From Ostrinia nubilalis (taxonomy: Eukaryota; Arthropoda; Insecta; Lepidoptera; Crambidae): a stretch of DNA of 64,000 nt. Below are positions 54,262 to 64,000 of this stretch, in pieces. The DNA lies in contig NC_087119.1 of the NCBI RefSeq assembly GCF_963855985.1, positions 6,488,001 through 6,552,000 of the forward strand. The letters are read 5' to 3'. The position numbers were made by a program, and so were the translations under genes. The notes below the pieces were generated by a model, which saw nothing but the letters and a program-made list of their open reading frames with translations, was not told where the DNA came from and made no database searches. Numbering within the stretch: the first letter of the stretch is position 1; the number at the start of each line of letters is the position of its first letter.

Positions 54262-54405
54262 TTTGTTCTTCTGAGTTATAAACAACAATACTGTAAAGTT
54301 TCATCATAATCTGTTCTGTACTTTTTGCGTGAAAGAGTAACAAACATTTTTACATACAGACATCCACACAAACTTTCGAATTTATAATATTAGTACCAGG
54401 ATATT
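54262..54405 (-). mobile_element. Helitron-like element (Lep1 type), partial
   Basis: 'gttataaacaacaatactgt', 'aaagtttcatcataatctgt', 'tgcgtgaaagagtaacaaac' and 'cacacaaactttcgaattta' to 'ttagtaccaggat'. The CTAG-bearing end is absent. Confidence 0.6.
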
Positions 54406-54818
54406 TAGGTTTTCGCAAACTTGGCTGAGTCTGTCTGACACACTGCCGCGTGTCTAGATAGTAGATAATGATGACCTGATTTCAAATATCAACGCGATAA
54501 CATCATAAGAAATGATTATGCTAGTAATGATGATAAAGCTATCGATTGTTATTTCACGAGTGAATTAAATTTCGTTGTTGCTAACAAAGTTATGGCCCCG
54601 ATCCTTAAATAAAGCACCTTTATGATTACACAAAATTATAACTGTCAATCTTAATAACATATAATTTGCCTTGTTTTAGTCGCAGTAGCACCGTACTTTA
54701 ATTGTATTTCCCTTCGTTTTTCAATTACGTAAAGGACAAAAGAGCTAAATAAATTGACCTCATTTACAGAACTCGGGACCTCGCACGTTATAATAGCATC
54801 CAATGATAAAAGTAAAAC

Positions 54819-55562
54819 CTTAGATTAATAAAACCTAGATAGATAGTCAGTGCACGAAAGGTGAGGCAGATTTTAGTAAGCCAGAATGGCTTACTCGTAA
54901 ACGTCACATGAACTGTCAAAGTGAAAAATTGGTAAACACGTCCGACGACTTTTAATTAATTAAGACGGTTTGTGCTGTGAAAGGGTGTCTAAATACATCA
55001 GAAAAACTAAAGAAAGTGACCAGTGTTACATTTCATAAGTAAGTACTACGATTCGACGCGTATTTTGCTTGAATTTGGCTTTCAAAAATTAAATACGGGA
55101 ATGATACCAGTAACAAGAAAATTTATTTCCCAATTGTTCGCCGTACAAATACACTTCCTTTTTTATGAAATCGAGACTTTTCAGTCGATTTATCTTATTG
55201 TAATTAGGTAGGTTAGGTTAGGTTTTTACCCAAGTGGGGCCACAATCAAGAGAAATACTTAATTAATTTTAAATAAAACTGTAAAAACTGTGGATTTATA
55301 AAGCTATAAGAAAAATAATAAATAAATTAGGTAGGTACTTTGAATTCAATAAATAAGTAAGTACATGATGCGTTTTGTTTTTGTTAGTTATAAAATAATT
55401 AAAAACGTATTAAAAATTTCCCTACTTTCGGGAAAATCGCCTTCACTGTCTACACTCCCCAACAAAATTGACACTAATGACATAAGATTTTTGCCTCACT
55501 CTTGACGAAGCGTTTGTATGAAGACTATTTTAGACTATCCATCTAGGTTTTATTAATCTAAG
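54819..55562 (+). mobile_element. Non-autonomous P-like element, copy 2, 8-bp TSD
   Basis: Ends CTTAGATTAATAAAACCTAG and its reverse complement; exact TSD AGTAAAAC (54811-54818 and 55563-55570). Apart from a 123-bp block (about 55212-55334) and a 10-bp tandem repeat near 55530, it differs from copy 1 by very few bases (for example 'acaagaaaattt' against 'acaattaaattt'). It is the longer and probably more ancestral form. Confidence 0.85.
54962..55038 (+). pseudogene. THAP exon of P-like transposase, start codon lost (copy 2)
   Basis: Identical in sequence to 39085-39161, including ACG at the expected start (54965-54967) and the GTAAGTA donor after 55038. Sharing the same defect means it predates the amplification of this non-autonomous subfamily. 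Confidence 0.7.
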
Positions 55563-55574
55563 AGTAAAACTAAA

Positions 55575-56335
55575 TATTCCCTACAAAATGTGTTAAAAAT
55601 AAACGTTATTACATTAGAAAGAGAATTACTTAAGTAATGCATTAAATTAACATATTGAGTAACAAATTCATTCTAATTTTATACTCGTATTTCACGGGCC
55701 AATAGGTAGGTAGGTACTCACTCATCCAGTTGCATTTCCCAAACTTTCCATTGAGTATATTTTGGTACGTTACTAAACTGGTGAACGTCACTGAGTTTCA
55801 AATGATTAGAAATCAGGCTGTTGCCACACAATGGTCCAACTTGTTAGAAAGGTTGGTACAGTCGCCCTAAAAAGGTGACAATTTCGACCGAATCACCATG
55901 GTGTTAGGACCGTGAATGCATGTTGCCCGGTGTACATTTTTACCACCGGCGGCGGAGTGAAAGTCGGCGCGGTGAACGGCCGATTTTGGCATTGCTAAAT
56001 AATAACATGCCTTAGAAACAAGCCTTCGTTGCAGGTGTTGTGACTGGTATTTGTTCCAGAAGAGATGGCAGAAAAATGTACAAATATTTGCTTATAGAAC
56101 CTCCTCCTTCTGTTGCTCGGTTAAAAATAAAAAGTCAAAAGAAATAATCAGGCATCGTATCTAGGAGCAGTAAAAGAAACAAGTGAGGAGCAACCTTTTT
56201 TATGTAGGAAGCGTACAAAGATAAAAAAAAGTCATTATATCTAATAACTTACAGAATAATAATAAATAATATACTTACTTAGTTACCTATCCATGAAAAT
56301 CTAATAAGTGTATCTGTATGCCGTATGCCATGGAA
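55575..56335. other. No feature recognised
   Basis: AT-rich. 'ggtacagtcgccctaaaaag' at about 55857 resembles a mariner-type end without a partner. No exon recognised. Confidence 0.3.
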
Positions 56336-56344
56336 ATCTCAGAA

Positions 56345-56545
56345 TTAAAATCAAATCAAAATCAAAAATGTTTTATTCAATTTACACCACTAGTGGCACT
56401 ATGAACGTCAAAATACAGTAAATAAAAGATAGCCCTTAAGGGGCACTTTACATGTATTGTAAACTTATATTCCTGTAGATTGTAAACATTATAATTATCT
56501 TGTAGCCAATATAGGACCCAATGTGTGGCGCTGGCATTAGATCTA
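56345..56545 (-). mobile_element. LINE 3' end with (TTTTGA)n tail, CR1/Zenon-like
   Basis: On the minus strand: 'gccactagtggtgtaaattg', 'aataaaacatttttg', then a tail of TTTTGATTTTGATTTGATTTT. A 3' end of this kind with a hexamer tail resembles CR1/Zenon-type LINEs of moths. Upstream 'gtaaagtgccccttaagggc' is consistent with their 3' UTR. No coding sequence is identifiable. Confidence 0.4.
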
Positions 56546-56549
56546 CCAC

Positions 56550-57160
56550 TCAGAGGTAGGTAATATGTTGGTCGATCAGGATTCAATTTCCGGAGCCTTC
56601 ATTGTTTCTCCTGGCCTTGTCATTTGTCACAGCAGGATCCACGGAGGTGCATGGAGTGTTCTCGACGCGTTATTAGATCCCGTTTGTGTTGGTCAGCTTA
56701 GCAACCACCTTAATGTAGTGCCTCCTAAACAATCAAATTCAATTTAAATTCAAAGTAGCATGAATTGTAGTATTTTTTGGGGGGAACCATCAACCAAGCA
56801 TATCGGCTCGCAACGAGGAATAATTTTACCCGACGATCCAAAAACATCTTCCTTTTTTTATTTAAAAAACATTACCATCATTTCTTTAGTCCATTAACAC
56901 AAAATCATTGTAGTTCCTACGTCACCAAAATATGATGTACAAAATATTATTATGTAAAGTAATAGGAACGAAAATACATAGTACAAATACATAGTTATAT
57001 GCGGAGATTTACCTCCCACTTCTCATACACGATTACATGAGCGGGAATATTTTGACGCTTTCGGTAACTAAGTTTACCGATACAGGGTTGCCACTTGCCA
57101 CTTTTCCAACTACATAATATCTCGAAATATTAACTACCAACTTATTGATATTTGTCTTTA
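56550..57160. other. No feature recognised
   Basis: The 60-codon frame at 56565-56747 has no recognisable motif. A lone 'agggttgccacttgcc' at 57084 resembles a hAT end. Confidence 0.3.
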
Positions 57161-57168
57161 TAGACTTA

Positions 57169-57373
57169 CTAGCTTTTGAACGCGGCTTCACCCGCGTGAA
57201 ATATAGTTTGTCACAGATCGTCATAAATTATAGCCTGTAATTCTGGGTTATAAACAATAAAGTGTGTAAGTGAAAAGTTTAATCAAAATCCATTCAGTAC
57301 TTTTTGGGTGAAAGGGTAACAAACATCCAGACACCATACAAACTTTCGCGTTTATAATATTATTAGTAGGATA
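57169..57373 (-). mobile_element. Helitron-like element (Lep1 type), complete
   Basis: Left CTAG followed by 'cttttgaacgcggcttcacc', 'gcgtgaaatatagtttgtca', 'tctgggttataaacaataaa', 'aatcaaaatccattcagtac', 'aagggtaacaaacatccaga' and 'aactttcgcgtttataatat', ending 'agtaggata'. The best-preserved copy in the window. Confidence 0.7.
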
Positions 57374-57387
57374 GGATTAAATTTTTT

Positions 57388-57490
57388 TTATTTATTTTTT
57401 TACGAGACAGGAGGCAAACAAGCAGACGTATCACCTGATGGTAAGTGATTACCATCGCCAATAGACACCCGCAATCAAATGCTTGCAAAT
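57388..57490 (-). mobile_element. SINE 3' part ('gaggcaaacaagcag' family)
   Basis: A T-run then 'acgagacaggaggcaaacaa', 'cagacgtatcacctgatggt', 'aagtgattaccatcgcc' and 'agacacccgcaa'. On the minus strand this is the 3' end with an A-rich tail. The family is very common in moths; this copy is 5'-truncated. Confidence 0.65.
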
Positions 57491-57499
57491 GGCAACCCT

Positions 57500-58230
57500 A
57501 ACAAATAGGGATACTAAGCCAAATAGATTTACCTCCGAGGCAAATCGCAAATTTACCGGTAATACCAGAGTAATACGCGACGATAGTGGCACCTACAAGC
57601 TTTGGCATTGGTGTTAGTGTGTGTGTAGGGATTTCGATGGTTTTAATGGCGTAGGGTGAATAGGCCGACATTGTGTGCGACGCTGAACTGAATCCATTTA
57701 ATGATTCAGCATTCGTGTTTAGAACTCATTTAATTAATTTCTATGTTTCACATTTCAAGTAATTTCAAATCAATAATACCTAGTTCTATGTTATATATAG
57801 AGTTTATAGAGGTAAGTTAGTTTGTTCCTATTTCCTGCATTCATAAAATATTTTTCAGCTGCCATCAAAATCACCTTTTATATGGTTCGTGTAGCTCTCT
57901 GGACTGCCCTCGGGCATTCGTCCTGTTACTCCTGTTCTATTCACAATATTTAATTTTCCGAGTGCAGAAGTTTTTAGATTTTCAGCTGCGATATCGAATG
58001 TCGATTTTCAGGTACAAAACAAAATAAAAGCTCGTGGAACCGCGGGCAAAAAATAATCCGTTACTCGAACATAGGCAACATATGAAAAGAAAGTGTGATT
58101 CTGTATTAGATTTACTAAAAAAACATAGCAGCAGTGAAGAGTCAAAATAAATTCGTAACATTTTTTTCTATTTTGTCATTCTGATGATCACTTTTCACTA
58201 CTGCTAGCAGTCACATTAAAATTTAAATAA
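57500..58230. other. No feature recognised
   Basis: AT-rich, no recognised element or exon. Confidence 0.3.
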
Positions 58231-58236
58231 TTTATA

Positions 58237-58358
58237 CTAGCTTTTCGCCCGCGGCTTCGCCCGCGCCGCGTGGAATTTTGTCTGTCACAGAAAAACTTTA
58301 TCGCGCGCGTCCCTGTTTCAAAAACCGGGATAAAAACTATCCTATGTCCTTTACCGGG
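58237..58358 (-). mobile_element. Helitron-like element (Lep1 type), 5'-truncated
   Basis: CTAG then 'cttttcgcccgcggcttcgc', 'gcgtggaattttgtctgtca', 'aaactttatcgcgcgcgtcc' and 'tatcctatgtcctttaccgg'. It matches 42087-42210 closely. Confidence 0.65.
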
Positions 58359-58364
58359 ACTTAA

Positions 58365-59045
58365 AAAACGCACTAAGTATAGGTAGGTATACGGACAAAG
58401 CAGCAGGCACGGACGGCTAGTGATGAGAAACATTATGTAACTTCTAAACATTTCCAACGGCAAATACGACCTTTTGTAGACGAATTTTGTCGAAAGCAAT
58501 ATGTAACACATCATTTATTTTCAGATATAGCTTCATTAACAGAAAATACAGAAAATAGTCCGCATACCAGTCTTTGATACTCGTAAACTTTCAGGAATTT
58601 CCAACTGATGTAATTGTTTTGCATGTCTCATTAATTTTATTGGTATCATTTTAAGCTGGAATTGGCGTTGTATTTCGTGGTGAAACTGTACATTATGTAT
58701 GTAGGTACATTCACATTTTCGTAGCAACGAACATTAATGAAGGCTCTCTAGTGTATCAATGAATAATCCCAGCCATACAATACAACACTGTATGTCAAGC
58801 CAGTATTTACTTAATAGTAGATAGCTAGACTGCTAAAGCTTATGGACTTCTTCATGTAAATAAGCACAAAAACCACTTTCCCTATTCCCAGATTTCAAAG
58901 GAAAATCATTCCTGCAACTGCAACTAAGTTTGCAACTAAATTCCTACTACCAGAGTCAACTGAGTTGGAAAACCCTTTAACTGTTAGTTAGTAATCATAC
59001 ATAAGTCAGTGACAATTTGATTATAAACACTGTGTATCTGCAAGT
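58365..59045. other. No feature recognised
   Basis: No exon or repeat recognised. Confidence 0.3.
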
Positions 59046-59050
59046 TATCT

Positions 59051-59380
59051 TTTTTTTTAATCCAAAACGAGGAAGCTCTTGGCCTGTATCTCACCTGATG
59101 GTAAGTTATGATCAGGCCGAAGGTGGAAGCGAGCTTCACCCGGAATCCTCAACCACAGAGGAACTGGCTATCTTACCTCTAACTGCCAGAACACAACAAT
59201 GCTGTTAACATTGTTGTTATATCGACATACTTAGGTAAGATAGTGGTAGCTAGCCAGGCGGACTTGGAACAAGGCCTATCACCAACCAAACCGAACAGAA
59301 AATTCTGCCCCCACTGGGAATCGAACCCGGGGACCTCTGCGTCTGAAGCAGGTGGTCTAACCACTAGACCATAGAGGCGG
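59051..59380 (-). mobile_element. Full-length tRNA-derived SINE
   Basis: On the minus strand the head reads 'cgcctctatggtctagtggt' with A box TGGTCTAGTGG (59361-59371) and B box GGTTCGATTCC (59317-59327), the internal RNA polymerase III promoter. It resembles tRNA-Glu/Asp-type sequence but is not a foldable functional tRNA. The body of about 250 bp includes 'gttctggcagttagaggtaa' and 'gaagctcgcttccaccttcg' and ends in an A9 tail. The truncated copies at 40829-40921 and 45611-45755 match its 3' half. Confidence 0.8.
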
Positions 59381-59609
59381 TTCTACCCTACAAAATGGAC
59401 ATGTTTCCCGCACAATCACGGAAATCGCTTCAAATTGCCTTTCAAAGTTCTGGCGCAATTGTCGTCATTAAAGGGTTGTAAATGTGCCTTTGTCTGGAAT
59501 TATCTTTTTTGTCGTTTATAAATCTGCGAGCAGCCCTTGACGGTTCACCATCATTATTTTATTTGTGCGGGAATACACACCTGCATATTCCTGCTTCATG
59601 CAATGCATG

Positions 59610-59842
59610 TAGGGTTGTCATCTCTAAAATTTATCAACCAGCACAAGATGCGTGAAAACCCCGGAATTTGAAGTATTTTGAAGCCCAGAACCCGGATATT
59701 AGCAGATTTTTTATAAAACATAGTCAAATCGCCCTACATTGGCCTAAGACTTACATTTTTATACCCGGACAACAAATGAAGCGGGTCCCGGACGCTCTAA
59801 ACTAGGACGAATCCGGGGAAACCCGGACGGATGGCAACCCTA
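59610..59842. mobile_element. hAT-like MITE, TSD AATGCATG
   Basis: Ends TAGGGTTGTCATC and GATGGCAACCCTA; exact 8-bp TSD AATGCATG (59602-59609 and 59843-59850). The interior repeats 'acccgga' words. 233 bp without coding. Same TAGGGTTG group as 14007-14218. Confidence 0.8.
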
Positions 59843-59854
59843 AATGCATGTCAC

Positions 59855-61930
59855 CACTCGGGATTCCCTTTGCTGTTACACATAATGGACATGTCACGTA
59901 ACATCGAGTGATTGCTGCAATTACTTTGTACCCTTCCGTTCGTTTTACAAAAAAATAACTCAATCCTTTCAGTGTAATAGGCAGAATAAAATATGTGTAT
60001 TTTTGTTCGAACATTAGACATGATAGTGTTTTTCTCTTCTTATCGGTGATATAATTTTAGCAATTTAAAGTCCCTCTACATAGTATAAAATAAAGTCGCT
60101 TTATGCAGTCTGTCCTTGTATGCTTTATGCTTAGGTCTTTAAGAAATTATTTAGGTATCAAGAAACGTACTCAATTTACCGGAGTTATAGGCATCGTTGT
60201 TGTTTATTGTTATACAATATCAGATCCCAAGAAACGTTAACGGAAATTAAAAAGAAATTGACTCCTAAAAATTATGTTCGAAACTCATGCTCATAAAATA
60301 AAAACTACTTTATAAGTCAAACTAAATTAATTTTTAAGGGACCAAATAGCAAGTAGGTATCTCCTATCGAATAAAAAAAAAGAATCACTCAAATCGGATT
60401 AGAAATCTTCAAGTAATCGGTGTACCAACATGAACAAAGCTATCGTGAAAATTACGTCGTCCAAGTTAGGTAGGTATCTAAAAATGCTCATAAAATAAAT
60501 GACAATGGTAATCAAATGGCATGGCATGGCAGCTATTCCGCAATCCGCATTCATTAAAAAATCAGAATATAATTTTAGCTTGGTCCACGGGTCAAGTAAC
60601 TGGATTGTATTTTTAAATAGTTTTTCTTCCAGCATCTGGGCCCACTCTAATATTCTAGTTTAGGATCTTGTTGCTTTCTCAAACGATTCGGTTTCCATAT
60701 GTTTTTAGAGGAAACTTTTTCCTTAGTTTCTACTTGGAATTTCTTGCTTTCATTTTATGTAGGTACACTGTAAGTATTTTATTTTGTTATTATTTTCTTT
60801 TAAATTGTAGCTCTGAAGATGTCTGAAGATTTTTGTTGTTGCTGCTTCAACAGGTTTTGTAGTGAGCATTTGTAGAGAATACTTCACAAATATTTATAGG
60901 CATTAGACTGATATTACGTAAAGCAATAATAATGTCTACGCGAATAAATTATTTGCTTCGAATTGAACTAAAATAACCGTGGTACAATAAAATTGTGTCA
61001 ATAATAGCCTCGTTACTACGCGAAATATCGCGATCGTTGACCTGCACTAGACAGAACTCAAACCCGCGACACCGCGGTCCCTATTCTCAAAAATCGCCGG
61101 CCACTATTTTTAGAACTGGTCTGACAACTTAGGTTCTGTCTGGCCCAAATAGCGTTTAGAGGTGAACCGTGTACGAACGAGATGAAAAGTGGGATGTCGT
61201 AAGGTGAAATAGGACAGACGATGGCCGAAATTCTTGCGTGCCTATAGAATGCCCTCGCCCGTTATGCGACGGCGAGCGCGGCACACCTACTTGATCACGC
61301 GAATGTTTCCCCAATTCTAACTGCTGCGGACTTGTTGCTGAGCCAATTTATCGATTATCTTCACAGCCATAAAGCTTAAGTCTCATTAAATTTACCATTT
61401 TAAAGTTCCCAAAATTCTAAGGCTGAGGTTCTACTTACCGTAACTACACTCGACGTCAAATAAATCGCACCTCCCGCGACAAGCATTTACAAACGTATGC
61501 ATCCCCACTTCCCACCAATATTGGTACCATTTAAAAGCCTAGTTCTAACCTTCATTTCATTAAAGGAAAGGTTTTTACCCCAAAAATGTGTCTTTAGAAG
61601 GATCCAGAGTCACTTCTTCAAGAAATAGGTAGTTACGCTAGAGCCAACTTTTATGGCTATAAAACTGTTAAGTTGGGTTTAATTGCTATCCATCTGTTAA
61701 AGAGGACACGTGAAATCATTATTTGGTTTTATAACCATAAAAATTGGTCTAATTGATCCCATAGGTGGGCCCAAAGTGAGGTATTTTTTCCACTCACATT
61801 TATGGTACATGTTAATCATTTATTAAGAAATTAAATGTGTTTTTCTTTAAGGATATTTATTGGGCTTTCAAATAACACCAATATTGTTGGGGCGCCATGA
61901 TTGTGTCAGAAGAAAATCGTTAAAGTTCGC
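59855..61930. other. Long stretch without recognised features
   Basis: About 2 kb of AT-rich DNA. Frames at 59802-60014 and 60399-60635 (minus) show no motif. 'ggctgaggttctacttacc' at 61422 is a weak fragment of the GTTGCACCA MITE. A small CpG-rich patch lies at 61230-61310. Confidence 0.35.
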
Positions 61931-61939
61931 GTCGCGGAA

Positions 61940-62085
61940 GGTGCGGTTTATTTGATGTTGAGTATATATCAATAACCGGTGAATTTTGTATGAGTTTGAA
62001 AGATTTTTTAAGTTTGCTGAACTGGGCCTAAGTTGAGTTGCACCATCTTACTTTACTTCAAAGTAAGATGGTGCAACTCAACGAC
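61940..62085. repeat. 'GTTGCACCA' MITE remnant ending in a perfect hairpin
   Basis: The interior word 'caataaccggtgaattttgt' and 'gtatgagtttgaaaga' belong to the family of 52655-52778. At 62032-62054 'gttgagttgcaccatcttac' plus 'ttt' is repeated as a perfect 23-nt reverse complement at 62060-62082 with a 5-nt loop. Confidence 0.6.
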
Positions 62086-62089
62086 AATT

Positions 62090-62710
62090 TATCGATTAAT
62101 CACCACTGCTTTAAAGCAAAATGATTATCCATTTACCATTTTATTCGAATTTCTTATTAGAAAATGCAAAACGTAAATCCACCCAGAAATATAATATTGG
62201 AACAAAAAATCTTTGGAATCTTTAAATGGAAATTCTTTTGCTTTGATCCGCGCCAGCTAGTCGATTCAATCCAATTTGTTACTTTATATTTCAATTTTGC
62301 TGCCATTTTAATTCAGAATCATATTTATTTCAGCTTCTTACATTAAAATAATCTTCTTAATACATTGTTTATTATAAAGCAAATCAAAATTAATGATCAC
62401 TTACTCGTTTCAAGTACCACCATCAGTAATTTCCTCAAATAAAAAAATCGTAAGCTGTATCAAAAACCTTGTTAAACAAACAGCAGTTCACTCCAATATT
62501 TTTAAGAGGATTGCGAATGTGATTCATAGAATATCGGAAAATAAACGACAGCGGGAATAATTATGTTTGCGTTCCATTCGTTTTCGTCGATTTGGCGGTA
62601 CCTACCATACCATAATCGGATTAAGTAGGTAGCTCAAAGCTTCCTGCCATCGATGAAGTGTAATCATGGGTTGTGTTGTGCTTTACTTTATATCTGTCAC
62701 CGTAATATTG
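62090..62710. other. No feature recognised
   Basis: AT-rich; the 60-codon frame at 62164-62346 has no motif. Confidence 0.3.
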
Positions 62711-62718
62711 TGAATTCC

Positions 62719-62758
62719 GTCAGATTATAATCTGACGTAGTTAGATTACAATCTAACC
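62719..62758. repeat. Two adjacent short palindromes
   Basis: GTCAGATTATAATCTGAC (62719-62736, perfect) and GTTAGATTACAATCTAAC (62741-62758, perfect apart from the central AC) follow one another with four bases between. They look like diverged versions of one palindrome. Then come three 'taaccta' words. Confidence 0.7.
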
Positions 62759-62769
62759 TAACCTAACCC

Positions 62770-64000
62770 ACTGTTAGTTTACAATGACACATTAGTTTCA
62801 TTTCAGCCATTAGGCTTGCTGCACTTTATCCTCACTTACGATTTGATGCTAGCGCCTTGCATCAAGCAAGTTTCTGCTACCGTTTTATCAGTCCAGCGTG
62901 TTGTTTTTTGTAAACAACTTGTTTACTGTACGTTTGTAAATTTTTATCTATTAAGAAATGCATGTAATGCATTAGGAGTCAGAATTTAGTACCTAAGCTT
63001 GTTAGATTTTTCTTTTTTACTGTTTGTGAGTGACGGGACTTTTCATGATTTTGTAGTCGCTTTGATCAAGCTTTGTATCTGAATACTGACTTTGACGTTC
63101 TATGATTAAAAAATTTGCAGCATTTCAAAATTCTGTGGTGGATACAACTTCGAGCCAGGCCATCATTTTGACGAGTGGAACAAAAAGTGAGCCTTTGTGC
63201 ACATTTCCCTTTGCAACCGAGCCAATTCCAGTACCGACACTACGTGTGCGAATAACAACCGGTCAGTTGATAGTCGCTACAGAACAAAATGGAACGTACC
63301 TACCTTGCTAATGGAGTTAACTAAGTGCAAACAAAATAACGAGCGAACGTAACAAACAGAACGAAAAGGCCAGCGAACAATCAATTTAAATTTATAGTAA
63401 AAATCAAATTTAAAGTCAAACAATGAATAGAATGAATCATAACATTACCTTTGTCGAAGCTTACAATATTGACGATTGAATTGACTCTTGATTCAATTAT
63501 TATTTGAACCCGCATCGCAGTTCTATTGATCGAGCGCTAGATGTATATTAGATATAGCTATAGCTTGGTTTTAGCACTAATATGAAGCTGACCAAAACAT
63601 TGACTAATCGAATGTTTACAACGCTGAATTGTAGCACCAATACTATTATTCCTAACCCCAACAAGACGATAACCTATGAGACGTGTCTCAACTGTTGAGT
63701 CTATTATACGATTACTGATAACTTTGTGTACGAGTACAGTTTTCGTATTAATAAAGGAATATTTTCGGTGATAACAATCATGCGTATTATCATTTCAACC
63801 TACAGTTGCCCACTGTTGATTATTGGCGTCCTCTGTTGACTTCCAGTGAGCAATCATCGCTGCTAGTTGCACGTCCACTCAGGCTTAAGAGCAATACGGC
63901 TATAAGCTGATTATGCTTTAATTAATTATGGCTCTCCTCTACTAGTTAATTACATTGCAAGCATCGCATTGATCCGCGTACCAATAACCTGATTGCGTTC
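62770..64000. other. No feature recognised
   Basis: A 69-codon frame (63102-63311, plus) has no recognisable domain. The rest is AT-rich. Confidence 0.3.

Noticed and set aside
38942..55562. The two near-identical 0.6-0.7 kb blocks as LTRs of one 16-kb retroelement
   Set aside because: Each block has its own inverted ends and its own different 8-bp TSD, so they are independent insertions.
59310..59380. tRNA gene on the minus strand
   Set aside because: A and B boxes are present, but the acceptor and anticodon stems do not form properly and the sequence continues into a SINE body with an A-tail; truncated copies of that body occur elsewhere in the window.
1..64000. CRISPR arrays, operons, ribosome binding sites, prophage or integron features
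   Set aside because: None were seen; composition and repeats are those of an insect nuclear genome.

Overview
The window looks like nuclear DNA from an insect, almost certainly a moth or butterfly. It is AT-rich and has no bacterial or viral gene layout. It is packed with repeat families typical of Lepidoptera: RTE-type LINE fragments, Helitron-like elements ending in CTAG beside a 'cgcgggcgaagccgcggg' hairpin, hAT, Harbinger and P-like miniature elements, tRNA-derived SINEs, and scattered GTAGGTACCTAC motifs. No intact protein-coding gene is visible. Nearly all short open frames lie in repeats or in unremarkable AT-rich DNA. The only candidate piece of a host gene is a GC-rich 60-codon terminal exon at 10720-10902, with a splice acceptor in front and a poly(A) signal behind.

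Layout: 1-2900 holds small repeats and a 440-bp retroposon with a target-site duplication (TSD). 2953-4333 is a TIR element with an 8-bp TSD. 6197-8982 is a 2.8-kb hAT-like element that contains two 0.67-kb direct repeats around an inverted RTE reverse-transcriptase fragment. 9-13 kb has a THAP-like remnant, the candidate exon, a degenerate minisatellite and two TIR-only mini-elements. 13-21 kb holds Helitron-like copies, hAT and Harbinger miniature elements and a foldback element built of TTTGGCAAA-like repeats. 22.5-24.2 kb is a long inverted repeat around a G-rich minisatellite. 26.6-28.0 kb is a second long inverted repeat with arms of about 0.6 kb. 30.0-32.0 kb is a TIR element carrying an RTE fragment. 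35.8-37.5 kb is a second, inverted copy of the 16.5-17.6 kb Harbinger-like element, itself hit by a retroposon. 38.9-39.6 kb and 54.8-55.6 kb are two nearly identical P-like elements, each with a perfect 8-bp TSD and the same broken THAP exon. 43.9-45.4 kb, 53.7-53.9 kb and 59.6-59.8 kb are hAT-like miniature elements with 8-bp TSDs. From 60 kb to the end little is recognisable.

Nothing here forms an operon or pathway. The useful content is the insertion history: many insertions can be dated relative to each other because TSDs, nesting and paralogous empty sites survive. All calls were made by eye. Element boundaries supported by a TSD are exact; the others are approximate.
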